A stretch of 64,000 bases of DNA, taken from positions 13,742,318 through 13,806,317 of the forward strand of contig NC_058506.1 of the NCBI RefSeq assembly GCF_020382885.2. Reading direction: 5' to 3'. The translations under genes and the position numbers were made by a program. Origin of the DNA: Scatophagus argus (Eukaryota; Chordata; Actinopteri; Scatophagidae). The notes beneath the pieces are model-generated. The model was not told where the DNA came from and made no database searches. It saw only the letters and a list, made by a program, of their open reading frames with translations. Positions 1-11,500 of the stretch are shown here, piece after piece (position 1 is the stretch's first letter; every line of letters begins with the position of its first letter).

Positions 1-175
1 GATGGGCGGTGATTCTGTGATCTCCGCTGCCATGCCCCTGCGTCCTTCCCCCTGTCCTGACACCCCGCTCTGTCTCACCCCTGGTGACCCCCGATGTCAG
101 ATTCACCAATCTCCCCACGTCCCTCCACCTCCATTTCCTCTCCCCCGAGCCTGGTGGGAAGAGCGCTTCAAGTGA
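1..175 (+). CDS. possible C-terminal coding end of an upstream gene (partial, unidentified)
   Basis: The first 175 bases are rich in C and differ sharply from the AT-rich DNA that follows. One plus-strand frame (from base 2) stays open for 57 codons and stops with TGA at 173-175, ending in WWEERFK. The other two frames close within 18 bases, so the true stop could instead be at 10-12 or 16-18 and the rest be 3' UTR. In human, TAOK1 lies next to ABHD15, which makes a taok1 3' end the positional guess, but the peptide does not look like the TAOK1 C-terminus I know. I do not recognise the product. Confidence 0.25.
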   Translation, partial: MGGDSVISAAMPLRPSPCPDTPLCLTPGDPRCQIHQSPHVPPPPFPLPRAWWEERFK

Positions 176-1890
176 AAGAAAAGAAAAAAAATATATATAT
201 ATATAGATATATATGCATATGCGCGTGTGTATTATTATATGATCCTATAAAAAGGAAGGATTATAGGAAAATAGAGGTAAAGGTGGAAGTCTTATTGTGA
301 AATGCATTATATGAATTTCAGAGGTGGAATGTACAGAAAACTTGTTAATATTGTATATTTTGAATTTGAAAATATGAAAATCTAATTGAAAGATCAAAGA
401 GAAATTAACTTGTTGTGATGAGGATACAGTGATGTGGTTTCAGACCAGCAGCATCTGCAGCCGCTGTGTTTTCACTGTCTTACTTGCAGCTGCGAGCTGT
501 GAAACGTGTTACAGACGTTCTGTCGTAAATGATAACAGCACAGCTCTAGGTCAGCTTGCCTTGAGTAAATGGCAATGTGTTATTTAATGCTGAAAGAGAA
601 CGATTTTGCACATAATTTGAAATGTAGTTAGGTGTAGCCTTTGCTTTAGCAATGGCTATATTGTACTGACATTATGATATATACAGAGTTGCCTGTCTCT
701 TTAGGTTTTTAGAAGACTCTTGGACCTCGAGTCAAGGTAACAGTAACATAAAAAGAAAATTGCATTTCACAGATATATAAAATCTAAAAAGAACTGCTGA
801 ATTCTTTAGTATTTGGATGCATAATCAATATTTAGTGCACTCCACAAATTTAGTGCACTCCACAACTTGACATTGTTTCCAAATTCTTGCACAAGACAGT
901 GAAAATATATCTATGTTGATTGATATCTACAGAGGGTTACTCTTAGGTTTTGTGGGGTCCATGGATTTTATTTGGACTTTTATTTCTGACTTATGAAACA
1001 CGCGCCCTCTTTTGTTGTGGTTCTACACAAAGCATTTTCACACTGCACTTAAGTATTTGCCTTTTTAAAAAAACAAAGCAAAAAAAAAAAAAACGAAAGC
1101 GTTACCACCCTGCACTCCACAGAACTTCTAATCCTGTTGTTTTTCTTGGCTCAGTTCTCAGTTGTGGAAACAGTTTTTAAAAAAAGAGAGAGAAAGAAAA
1201 CAGAATGTGGTGGCCCCACTTCTGTCTTCAGCCAGTATGCCATTTGTACCCAACATCATTTTATCAACCCTTTTTTTTCCCAGGTCTGTTGTGTTTTATT
1301 TCCTTTTAAGACAGACAGGGTCATTTTATTTTCCAGATGATGTCTGCAGAGGGCCAAACGAGTGGCAGATTTTTTTTAGACCTTCTCTTGTGTTTACTAG
1401 AACTCGGGGTGTTTTGCAAGGCAGTCGGGGCAGAGTCTAGCTTTAGACCTTGGTCACTCCGAACTGGATCAGTTGCACTGATTGCACAAGTGATTGACCA
1501 GATTAAAGAGTCTACTGTGATCCTCAGCGCGCTGAGGGACGGCTGCCGTTGGCTGAAAGTAGGCGGGAGGCAGGGTTCCGTCTCTGTACAGTCTGTTTAT
1601 CAGTATTCCCTTTATCTCTCCTGTCATTTGGTGGATCTTGCTGTTTTATTCTCCGTAGTCCAGAGACCTGTATTAAACTGTATTAAATTGTATAGATTGT
1701 GCAAAAAAAGCTGAATGTTGCATAGCAGAAGAGAATCCTTACAGATGACAAAGTGATTTAAAATGTATAAAAGAAATTCAGAAACAGTTTAGGGGATAAA
1801 TGTACTATTTTGTTTGTAATTACTATTTTTTGTTGGAAGAGGGCTACTGGATAAAGAATCATCTGTAATAAAGTAATTTTAATATTTCTT
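176..1890 (+). other. 3' UTR of the upstream plus-strand gene
   Basis: This AT-rich stretch has no convincing open frame or splice pattern and ends at a canonical AATAAA at 1867-1872. A (TA)n run lies at 191-220. A long 3' UTR of a gene entering from the left is the simplest reading. The open frames at 950-1714 are short, overlap each other in different frames and show no family resemblance, so I take them as chance. Confidence 0.5.
1867..1872 (+). promoter_or_regulatory. poly(A) signal AATAAA
   Basis: Canonical hexamer in plus orientation at the end of the AT-rich putative 3' UTR. Cleavage would fall roughly 15-25 bases downstream, before the T-rich run near 1890-1912. Confidence 0.5.
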
Positions 1891-3229
1891 TGTTTTTGTT
1901 TTGTTTTTTTTTAAATCTTATTTTCTGTGTGAGGAGCTTGACAAAGTTCAAGTATAAAACTTCAACCTAAGTTTTGAACTATTTGTGATAAAAGCCTGAG
2001 GTATTTTCATTGGTTTTATGAATTTGAGCTGGTAAAGACAAATAGATTTAATATTTTATATGTATGTATATGATATGTTTATATGTTTCGAACAGTTTTG
2101 CACTAACCCCACATCTCTCAAAACATATTGCTTAAAAGCAACCTCAATGGGGGGTAAGTTTTCTTTAAGTTTTGGGTCTTGTGCATAGCCTGCTGCTTTC
2201 TTCTCTTTCTTTTATCCATACAGATGGGGGTTATGTTTTCTAGCCACAGGCAATGCTTCTTCCTAAGCTGTGAGGTAACCTGAAGTTCAAATTCATATTC
2301 CATAGATGCTTCTTATAAATCGACTAGGTGTGTCTTCTGTTTCCTAGACTAACTACCTGGAGTGTCACAACCTGTTGGGGTGGTGCATACAGGCAGAGAC
2401 TGGGACAAGTCACTCCCTTGGGCGATGTTTGGAGTGCACATTAACAGTAAATGATGCAAAAGTATCCCTTAGCTTGCTCGACAAGCAAAACAAGAAGTAA
2501 TCTGTGCCACTTATTAACTAATTAGGCGAGAATGTGACTGTGCAAGGTGTATTACATGTGACGCTGATCTCATATCAGCCTCTTCATCATCACTGTATAG
2601 GTTCTAATAAGCTTTTTACCCCTGGCTGGCTGATCATCTTCACTTTTTTACCATTTTCAAAGTCTGTCTGATGAAATTGTCTGTGGTCCTCTATCCACTA
2701 TGTAGTTACTGACAAAATGCAGCTTGATTCCCCCTGCACTTCAGATGCTTTCTATAATTAAAAACATTCCTATAATATAATTATAATTATGTATAATTAA
2801 GGTAGGTCTCTTGACTTGAACTGTGCCTCTTCGATTCCTTTCTGAATCTTTTATGGTCGTATCTGTCAAGCACGACAGCCATGCAGTTGTTATGGCTGCA
2901 GTTTTTCTCCAGTTGCCTTTGCTGAATTTCTGAAAGTCTGAAGTCATGGTGACCCCGCTACAGAGCCATTCGATCAGTGATGTACATGCTTTGTTACAGA
3001 GAAAGTGACACTAAATTTGGTTTTAAATGGAGCTTTCATTATGAAATTACATGAGGTACATCAGGTACATCCTCTCCCTTTTTGTCTGGCTTTATTTTCC
3101 ACTTTTATTTGCACATGAATGTTATTTAATATTTGGGAGACTCTGGAGGGTATGCAAAAGCTTGTGCTTTGTTCTGCCTCTGGCACTTTGGTACTTTTTT
3201 TTTTTTTTTGGCACTTTTTCCCTCTTTCT
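1891..3229. other. intergenic, no gene seen
   Basis: I see no coding exon or clear repeat here. The only open frames are short (about 60-70 codons), lack splice context and look like chance. The stretch separates the 3' ends of the upstream plus-strand gene and the minus-strand abhd15, so the two genes converge. Confidence 0.5.
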
Positions 3230-3232
3230 CAG

Positions 3233-3420
3233 ACCTGGGCATTTTACGGCCCGCGGGCCACATGCGGCCCTTTGGGCATCCCAGGCCGGCCACAGTATGT
3301 CAATCATTAATGCAAATGAACAAGTATTTATGCCGTGCATGCAATACAACGGTGTTGCTTTTATTTTGAAAAGCCTGGCGTTTTTATTATTTAGGTGTGG
3401 ACGCACGTATCTGTGTCTGT
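3233..3420. repeat. hAT-like transposon remnant (candidate)
   Basis: A GC-rich block around 3236-3295 carries the phrase ACGGCCCGCGGGCCACATG followed by CGGCCC, which resembles the end sequence of many vertebrate hAT-type elements and their non-autonomous relatives. An AT-rich body with a plausible continuation to about 3420 follows. No terminal inverted repeat partner or target duplication was confirmed. The block lies just downstream of the abhd15 stop codon, within or next to its 3' UTR. Confidence 0.35.
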
Positions 3421-3465
3421 CTGCATTAATTGCCCAGCTCTGCTCTAACCCATGTCTGCTCCTCT

Positions 3466-6003
3466 TCAGCGCGTGTAGGACCTTTTCCAGGTGAAGTTGT
3501 TTTCCTCTGCATCCACACCGCTCTCTTCAGGTGCCTGCAGTCTTGGCCTCCTCATCATGGTGGCTCTCCTGCGGCGAGGGGGAGCCATGCTGCTGATCTT
3601 GCTCCTCTGAGCAACCTGACTGTATTCTCCACCCCAGCTCACCCCATCCCTCTCCTCCAATTTTAGGAAATCAGCCACAACTCTGAAGTACTCCAGAACT
3701 GCGATATGACTCCAGTTACCATCCTCCACCTCGTCCTTTACGGTCCTACCTCCCCCCATGTCTTCTTTACCCTCCAGAGAGAATCCACAGTGCCCTCCTC
3801 GGTCTGTCAACACTAGGAGGAAGTAGGGATTGCTCTGGAAGAGGGAAAGGGGCAAAGAGGAGGCAGCCAGGAGGAGAGGGTCATCACAGCTGCAGATACA
3901 GAGCACAGGGACTGCCACCTCATCTGCATCTCTGAGTGGTTCATTCCTCTCCCAGTAGGTGTCCCAATCCTTGGCCGGATGAGCCCTTTCACCCAGTGCC
4001 CAGGCCACTGAGGGTGCCAGACCCTGTGAGGAATGAGATCCTGAGCTCGGTCCAGAATTTACAGAGCTTAGTGGAGGTCTGGGGGCCCTCTGCTGAAGTT
4101 GTGCTGAACAACAGTGAAGAGTTTCCTCAAAGTCTCTGAGGGAGGAACAGCTGAGAGCCTGACCCACGTCCAGGACTCCTCTGAAGGAACTTGAGTATCT
4201 TATGACAAAAAAAACAACAGACATTTTTATTTCTTATGATCCTGTCCTTGTTGCATTCATGTTGTAACAACTATTAATCCATTTTTATTTATCTCACCTG
4301 CTGAGCTGCATTTTCCTCTGAAACATTATTCCCCAGCGATACAGGGGAGGCATGGCTGTCTCAAACCACAGCTGACCCAGGAGTACAGGTGAAATGGCTG
4401 CAGCTGCTGTCAGGTAGGAACTCGATCCAGACTCACCCAAGTAGGAAAGAAGAATCCCTGAGCCTGAACCCTCACTCACTGCAACCAGCGCAGAGGACGG
4501 GTGGCGGCTGTGGACATAAAACACCGCCTGAAAATGGAAGACATCAAAGATATTTTCAGTGTCAGGTAAGCATCTAACAGCAGCTGGCAGTATGACCCTA
4601 TGGATGGTATGTTGACTTATAACTGTTCGTTGGCTTGCAATGACAGTTTGGACAGACGTTCATCCTAATAACCCTAATAAAATTTCAGTTTTCCAAGTTC
4701 AGTTTCAGTTTTCCAAATTCAATACCGTGATCAATAACCTGCTGACATTCCCATCAGGCTCAACTGTCCATGTTTAGGGATAATATGATATTAGACAGGT
4801 AATACTCTAAAATGATTTTGCTGTTGGCTGTTCACTTGTTCTTAAGCCAAGACATTTTATTTGTCTAAAACTGTATTTTGTACATTGTGTATTAGATTTG
4901 AATGAGGCTGCGACTAAAAATAATAAATCCATTTAATTTATCCATTTTTACCTTCAAAAAGCAGGCTAGTCATAACTCCCCAGAAATCAAAGTGGTGTCT
5001 TTGAATGAATTATTATTTGAATGGTCCACTACCTAAAGATATCCAGTTTATAATTATATAAAACAGAAAAAAAGCAACAAATCCTCAAATCTGAAGAGAA
5101 GGATGAGGTATACACAAAACGTGTATAAATTATGGTCTCAACCAACCAACTGAAAAAATACTTTTTCGAAACAGCAAAACACAAAATGAGTGAACATCTG
5201 CCATCTTTCTATACCTGCTCAAGATCAGCTGGGTCTCCAAACTCAGTCAGTCGTGTTGTGGTCAGCGGACACCCCGCTGTACCTCGAGCATGAAACACCA
5301 CCACATAAAAGCCTTGACGCATGGCCTGATGGCACAGCACCTTCAAGTGGGGGGTCATTCCTCCCCAGTACTGAGGGATGACGATAAGGACAGGAGGCAT
5401 TGCTGTGAAACAGCCCAGCGCCTTTCCTCCTGTCTGGTGCTCATTATTTCCCTCCCGCTTCTTCCTTTCGACTGCTTCGTTCAGTCTTGTTCCCACAGCC
5501 CAGTCCAGAGCTACAGTACCCCCATCTCTCAGCAACAGATGGTCTCTAGTGAACTGTAACGTGTCTCCATGTTGTCCACACAGCATGCTGGACAGAGTCT
5601 GGAGGTGCGGGTCTCCTCTGGGCCAGGAGGCCAGTCTTTGCCTGGCCAGAGAGCCACAGTGCCGGAGCAGGTATTTGGCCAGTGCAGTGGGTTTGCAGAT
5701 GAGTCTGGGACTATCCAAGGCCTGAACTGACCCAGACGAAACATCTGTCCCCGGTGATCCAGCCTCCTTCATCCAAGTTCTTGTATTTCTGTCTAGTGGC
5801 AGCTCTAGGATTAAGCAGATAAGGACCCAGAGTCTCCAGCCTGCAGCCTTAACAGCCAGGTTCACCCAGAAACATACCCTGGGCCAGCGGAGAGCCAGAG
5901 ACAGCAGCAGAAGTAACAGTGATGGGAGCAAACAGAACAAGCAATCCCATACAAATAATGCCATCGATAAACACAGGAGCTGGTGGTCTAACATATAATC
6001 CAC
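3466..6003 (-). CDS. abhd15: ABHD15, alpha/beta-hydrolase domain protein 15
   Basis: Three coding exons on the minus strand: 6003-5215, 4527-4298 and 4198-3466, with GT..AG borders and phases 0 and 2, giving 583 residues. The N-terminus has a long hydrophobic stretch (about residues 8-45), a membrane anchor or signal sequence. The hydrolase core follows, with the HARGTAGCPLTTTR loop at the end of exon 1, the nucleophile-elbow region VAVSEGSGSG (278-287), CDDP (444-447) and GGHCGF (474-479), which supply the acid and histidine positions. The C-terminus FTWKRSYTR matches the family end. Mammalian ABHD15 is linked to insulin and AKT control of lipolysis in fat cells. Oddities: an extra Ser/Pro-rich segment at about 371-415 makes it longer than human (468 aa), and the elbow reads S-E-G-S-G rather than G-x-S-x-G, so catalysis is doubtful. 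The start ATG is the first one before the hydrophobic stretch. Confidence 0.93.
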
Positions 6004-8565
6004 TGGATTCTCTGGGCAGTTTGGCTGTGAGTCCTTCAGTTACATCTGACTTTCATGTTTGACAAACTCCCAGCTTGTTGCTTCAGGCAGACCTGCGTGA
6101 AAGTGCAGCCTGATGAGCGGACTTCCTTTTCTCTGAATTGCTTGTCTTCCAGCTCCAGTTTGTTAAGGAGAGTAAAGAGGAGTCTTCAGTGAAAAACAAA
6201 GAAATACAAAAAAGAGACTTGGAGGAAAGTCATGTCAGTTGTTGTCTTTCAACTATCCTGCTGTTGCTCCTCCACCTCCCACCCTTTCTCCTCCCCCCAT
6301 AAATCATTTACTGCAAGCAAACACGGGCCACGTAAATCTGTCTCTAATGTTAACATGATTATGATCTTTGAACCTGCAGACATGGCTGCCGTTATTTCTT
6401 CTGTATTCTTGCCACAGTTTACCACTGTGAATATTTGTTGTATCTCATTTCCCATCTCTGCCTACTTTAATTTCCTGTCCCTTTTCTACTGTCACTTGAA
6501 GGTCCAGAATTAACAAAAATATGTTAAAATATAATGTTTAATTCTCCTTTCCTGTAAATCTACAATATATTTTGGAGTGAAGCATTATTAGAAATATATA
6601 CACACACACATCTATATATATATATATATATATATATATGAATCATCTAGTCAGATATCATCAGATCAGTATTGTCCTATATGTTGACAAATACATATTA
6701 AAAAAAATAAAAAAATGGAATATTACTGCTTTCTTTGGTCAGAGTTTAGCTGCAAAATATCTGCTTTGTAACTTACCTTTATCTTAATTTAAACAGGAAA
6801 GGACATTGAGGGCAAGATCTCTTTTGCAATGTTGCACTGACAAAAACACATATAATATTGTAATACCTATAAAACAATTCAATTCAAACCTTCAAATTGC
6901 TCTGTCTATTAAAATAGTGTTAAATCTATTGTGTTATGTGAATAATGAAAATAATGTTGGTTGAATATATTGCTTTCAGATTTTAATTACATTTGACATA
7001 ACATTTTACTCAATATTGCATTACATTTTGGTACCTGTAGCAAAAATCCAGTATTGTTCAGGAATGCCCGGTGGATTGTTGCACACACCCTGTATGCCTG
7101 TTTTGATTGACAAACATTTCTGAAAGTATTTTAATTGTTATGACAGTTGAGTTGCCCACAATGGGAGGATCGTCCTCTATTAGTCCTTCAGTTGTGTGTT
7201 GACACATAATTCACACACTCTGTAATCAGCTATATCTGTCAGTTCATATCAGTTCAAAAACAGATTTGTCACAACAGATAACTGTGAGAAATGAAAATGA
7301 AACAATTCAAACAAGTTAACAAAAAGCTCCAAGTTATGAGATTAGTGTACATGTTTCTGTTTTGCCTCCCACACTGGATGTTCTGAGCTTATATGTGCAC
7401 AAACCAAAGGGAAGACAAGATATCCACAAAAGAACAGACTTTAGCTGATCAACAGGCTGATAAATAAGCAACTGAACATCATAACAGGTACGTTTCAGAG
7501 GCTTAATCTTCTCTGATTCTCAGATTTCTTTTTCAGATGGTGGTAGATGTGTCTCTGCAAAGGCCTCGAGGATTTTGGCTATGTCTGCTTTAAATAATAA
7601 TCTGTGATATGGTTTTCCACAAGAAAAGTTCAATTATCTTAAAAAATAAAATAAAATGAAATCTTAACATCATTTCACCCTCATTGAAAAATATTGTTCA
7701 TTTCAGAAGTTTAACTGGACACAAAATGTTTCCCAAGTGAAAATCAGTTTGTTGAGAATTGACTTTTTACAATCTGCATTTTTTAGAACAAACACATCTA
7801 CAATTCACAAGCTGTACCAGACTGTTTTAAAGTGATCAAGTGTCGCTGCAAACTAAAAACAAACACTGAACGGACTGAAGCTCAACCTGCTTTTCTTTAC
7901 AGTCTTTATACTGACAGAGGACATATTTGTAGCACATGATTCACATACTGAACCACCAGCAGTTACATTCAAAACAGGTTTGTCACACAACATGTAATAC
8001 TGATAATTGATTTAATGAATTAAACAATTCAAACAGACACAACAGAAAGTTCTCTTTGTTTCTTCTTTTAAAAGCAACCTTATTATTTACACTTGATACA
8101 CAATATTACCATGTGTGTGTTATTAACACACAATCAATATTTAATTTTTGTAATATCACGTTTATCGCCAATACTAGCATATCGTAACACCCCTAATGAG
8201 GAATATGGAAAAGTTGTCCAAAAGACAAAGCAACAACTGCTACTGCATTTGCAAATAAGTTTCTGTCATCATGTGAAATAAAAGTGTACACTTATGTTAC
8301 AGCCTGAGGTACAGTACAGTCATATCTGATCATTATCATGAATTTAAAAACAAAATTACGGTTTGGCACAAGTCAGAATTTAAGATGTTTCTAATTTTTT
8401 AGAAATTCAGCATTTAGTTAATATTGTGACAAAAGGTAAATGTTAACCGCCTAGTGCCAAAACAGTTTAATCATTTTTGTGTTGTTTTTGATTTTTGAGG
8501 ATATGAGAATGTATACCATAATAACTGACTCAGTTAGCTGTGTTTTTTAATCTTTCCCCCCACAG
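6004..8565. other. intergenic: upstream of abhd15 and of VWA7-like gene 1
   Basis: This holds the divergent upstream regions of abhd15 (minus) and VWA7-like gene 1 (plus). A (CA)n/(TA)n microsatellite lies at 6600-6640. Two AT-rich segments at about 7200-7330 and 7930-8060 look like diverged copies of each other. A pyrimidine-rich tract ending in CAG at 8565 is a good splice acceptor, so at least one non-coding first exon of the VWA7-like gene probably lies somewhere here. I could not place it. Confidence 0.45.
6600..6640. repeat. (CA)n/(TA)n microsatellite
   Basis: A short CA run is followed by about 14 TA units, in the intergenic region. Confidence 0.9.
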
Positions 8566-8587
8566 ACACACAGACAGAACGGCAGTG

Positions 8588-11500
8588 ATGTCTTCAGGGT
8601 TGACTGCATTGGTTCTCCTGCTCCTGCAGACCGGAGCTCAGGGGTTTGGTATCGGGTTTGGTATATTTAAAGGAAAGTCTATGAACCATGAGGCGATCAC
8701 TGAGACAGCCATCTTAAATACCACCGTGCAGGTGTGCCGTGCTGTGGCCCTGGCTGAGGGCCAAGACTTCACTTTTCCTGTAAGTTTTACATTCAGAAAT
8801 GTTTTTTTTTATTATTATTTCAGAAGAACAATGTCTATATGATTAATAAATGTGATTTTGACACTGATGTAAAAGTGTGTGTGTTTGTGTGCAGCCTCAG
8901 CCTTTTACTTCAAAGTCCGTTGCTGATGCCTGTCAAGCATCAAAATCATCCAAGAGATTCTGTCGAACAATCGAATTAATCAAAAGAAAGAACTGGGTGG
9001 TTGACATTCGTCATTTATTCAACTCCCACTTCCACTTTGACAATGAGAAGTTTTCAGAGGGAAGGAAAATCATCACAGAAGGATTATCAGCCGTGAAGGC
9101 CAGCAACAAGCGAGAGAATTTTGAGGCGGCCAGAGAAATACTGGGAGAAATCCTGCATCCTTTACAGGTACTGTCCAACTGTTTGTTACACATCGAACAT
9201 AGACACGTACAGCTGCAATCAGAAATATTCAATCCCCTTACCTCAAAAGACATTATAGAGATGTGGATGAAATATAATGACAATAATATGTATCAATAAA
9301 TAAAATATTTATTGATACATATTTGAGTTATTTTGCCAACAGAAGTTGACTTAACTTTGAAGTTCAAATGAAAAACGTAATTCTTTTAACAAATGTGCAT
9401 GTGCAGTATTATTCAACCTCCAGCTTCAGTACTTTGTGGAGCATCCTTTAGCTTTCTAACAAATGTTTTTTGTAAGTGATGGCGAGCTTCTTACACCTTT
9501 CGATTAGAATCTTTGCCTGTTCTTCACATGCAAAACCCTCTAGCTCAGTGATGTTTGATGGCTTCCATACTGCAACTGCCTTCTTTAAATCCCACCAAAG
9601 ATTTTCAATCAGATTTAAATCTGGTGACTGAGAAAGCCACTCCAGGGCGATCCAGGATCTCTTTCTCAACCAAGCTTTGGCTGACTTGCAGGTGTGCTTG
9701 GGATCATTGTCTTTCTGGAAAGTCCAGTGATCACCAAGGTTTAATTTGTCAACAGAAGGCATCACATTCTTCTTTAAAATGGCCTGGTATTTCTAGGAAT
9801 CCATGATGCCCGGTATATGATCAAGATGGCCAGTTACTGTCACAGAAAAACAGCCCCATATCATCAATGACCCACCTCCATGCTTGGCTATGGGGATACA
9901 GGGCAAACAGTTCCAGTTTGGTTTCAACAGTCCATTGAACTGTCTCCCAAAACTTCGTAGTCTTATCCAAATTCCTCTTGGCATATTGTAGTCGACTTTA
10001 GCTGTTCCTTGTGTTCAAGAGTGAAATGCATCTTGGAATCCGACCAAGAAGTCCTTGTTTATTCAGTGCATGTCTGCCACTGAAGCACTTGTACCAGCCT
10101 TCATTGTGTCATTGTATAGGTGTCTTGCAGTCACACTGTTTCTTAGTTGTCCTGATTAAGTTGCCAAGTGCCCTTGATGAAATTTTGGGCTTTCTTCCAC
10201 AGTCACGCTGGTTTGCAGCTGTTCCATAGGTTTTAAACTTCTTTATAGTGCTCCCAGTGGTGTCTCTTGGAATGCTATCTTTTTTTGGAAATCTTCTAAT
10301 ACCCAAGGCCCTTCAGGTGTGATGAAATCATCTCTTCCCTCAGCTTTGTGGAAGCTCTTTTGTCTTTCCCATAATTGCAACTCACCTTAAATACTTTCAT
10401 GGGTGGGGTTTATATATGCATCACAGCTGAAGCAAATGATAATTATAGAGTTTCCAAAGGCTTATTTATGTTTCAAGTCCACTTTAGGCCATAAAAACTG
10501 TCAGAGAGCTTTAAAAACAACAATGTTAGATAGGGGTTGAATAATTGTGACATGACTATCTTAACAAAACATAAACTTAAAATTAAACACAAATGCTACA
10601 TCATGCATTTGCTGTGTTGCTTTTATGTATCATTCAACTCATAAAGAAGTAATCCAAAGCAGAATCTTGCTCTTGAATTGATAAATTCTTAAAATCTTTG
10701 GGGGGTTGAATATTTCTGTGCCAAGATTTTAACATATTGTGAATATTTCATTTGTTTTCCTCTTTACATTACAGGATTTCTACAGTCACAGTAACTGGGT
10801 GGAAATGGACAATAAACTACCAAACTCCAATTTGATCACATCAGACACCAGCATTGGTAACATAGCAGGTAAAATGATTGTGTAAGGCTTGTGTATGTTT
10901 AGCTGCATTACTGTGTTAATAAATGGAGATTTGAAAAGATATGATGTAATTAGAGAGATAATTAAAAAAAAAAAACACCACAATACACTGACTTAATGTT
11001 TTGAGGATTTTCTTTCCCACAGCTGAAACCAGAGCAACCTGTCGCAACTGTGATGGAGATGACTGCACAAACAACATTTTGGAGGATATCCTACGTGAAA
11101 AGATATTGACTTCAGGATATTTTGGTCTTATCCCTTTTTTCTCATCCAAACCAAATGGTGAATGATTTTTGTTGTTATACCCCTCACTACCCTCCACAGT
11201 TAGTTTTAAAGTCTTCCAGGTGTGAACATGTGGAATGTGTTATGGTCTGAAGAAGAAGAACACCTAAAACTGTATGAAACATTTTGTTCTCTTTGTCTTT
11301 CTAATGCTGAACAGGAAAATGCAGCCATGGAGGTTTTTTGGATCAAACAAGCGGGATTAAGCCCAAAGGTGGGATCAACAAAGACAAGCTCGACTCCAGT
11401 CATGGACACCGCCACACTGACGCAGCAAATCTGGCCATAGCCGCAACCAGTGAGCTTCTAGAGGACATTCGAGCGGCTGCTGGTGACAGAGGGTTTCTAC

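Noticed and set aside
1..175. taok1 as the identity of the gene entering from the left
   Set aside because: Position fits human order, but the open peptide does not look like the TAOK1 C-terminus, so no symbol was assigned.
1137..1714. Overlapping plus-strand open frames of 67-125 codons
   Set aside because: They lie in an AT-rich 3' UTR-like stretch before a poly(A) signal, overlap each other in different frames and show no family signature.
3051..3494. 147-codon plus-strand frame with hydrophobic content
   Set aside because: It overlaps the hAT-like repeat and the abhd15 end on the other strand; the hydrophobicity comes from T-rich DNA.
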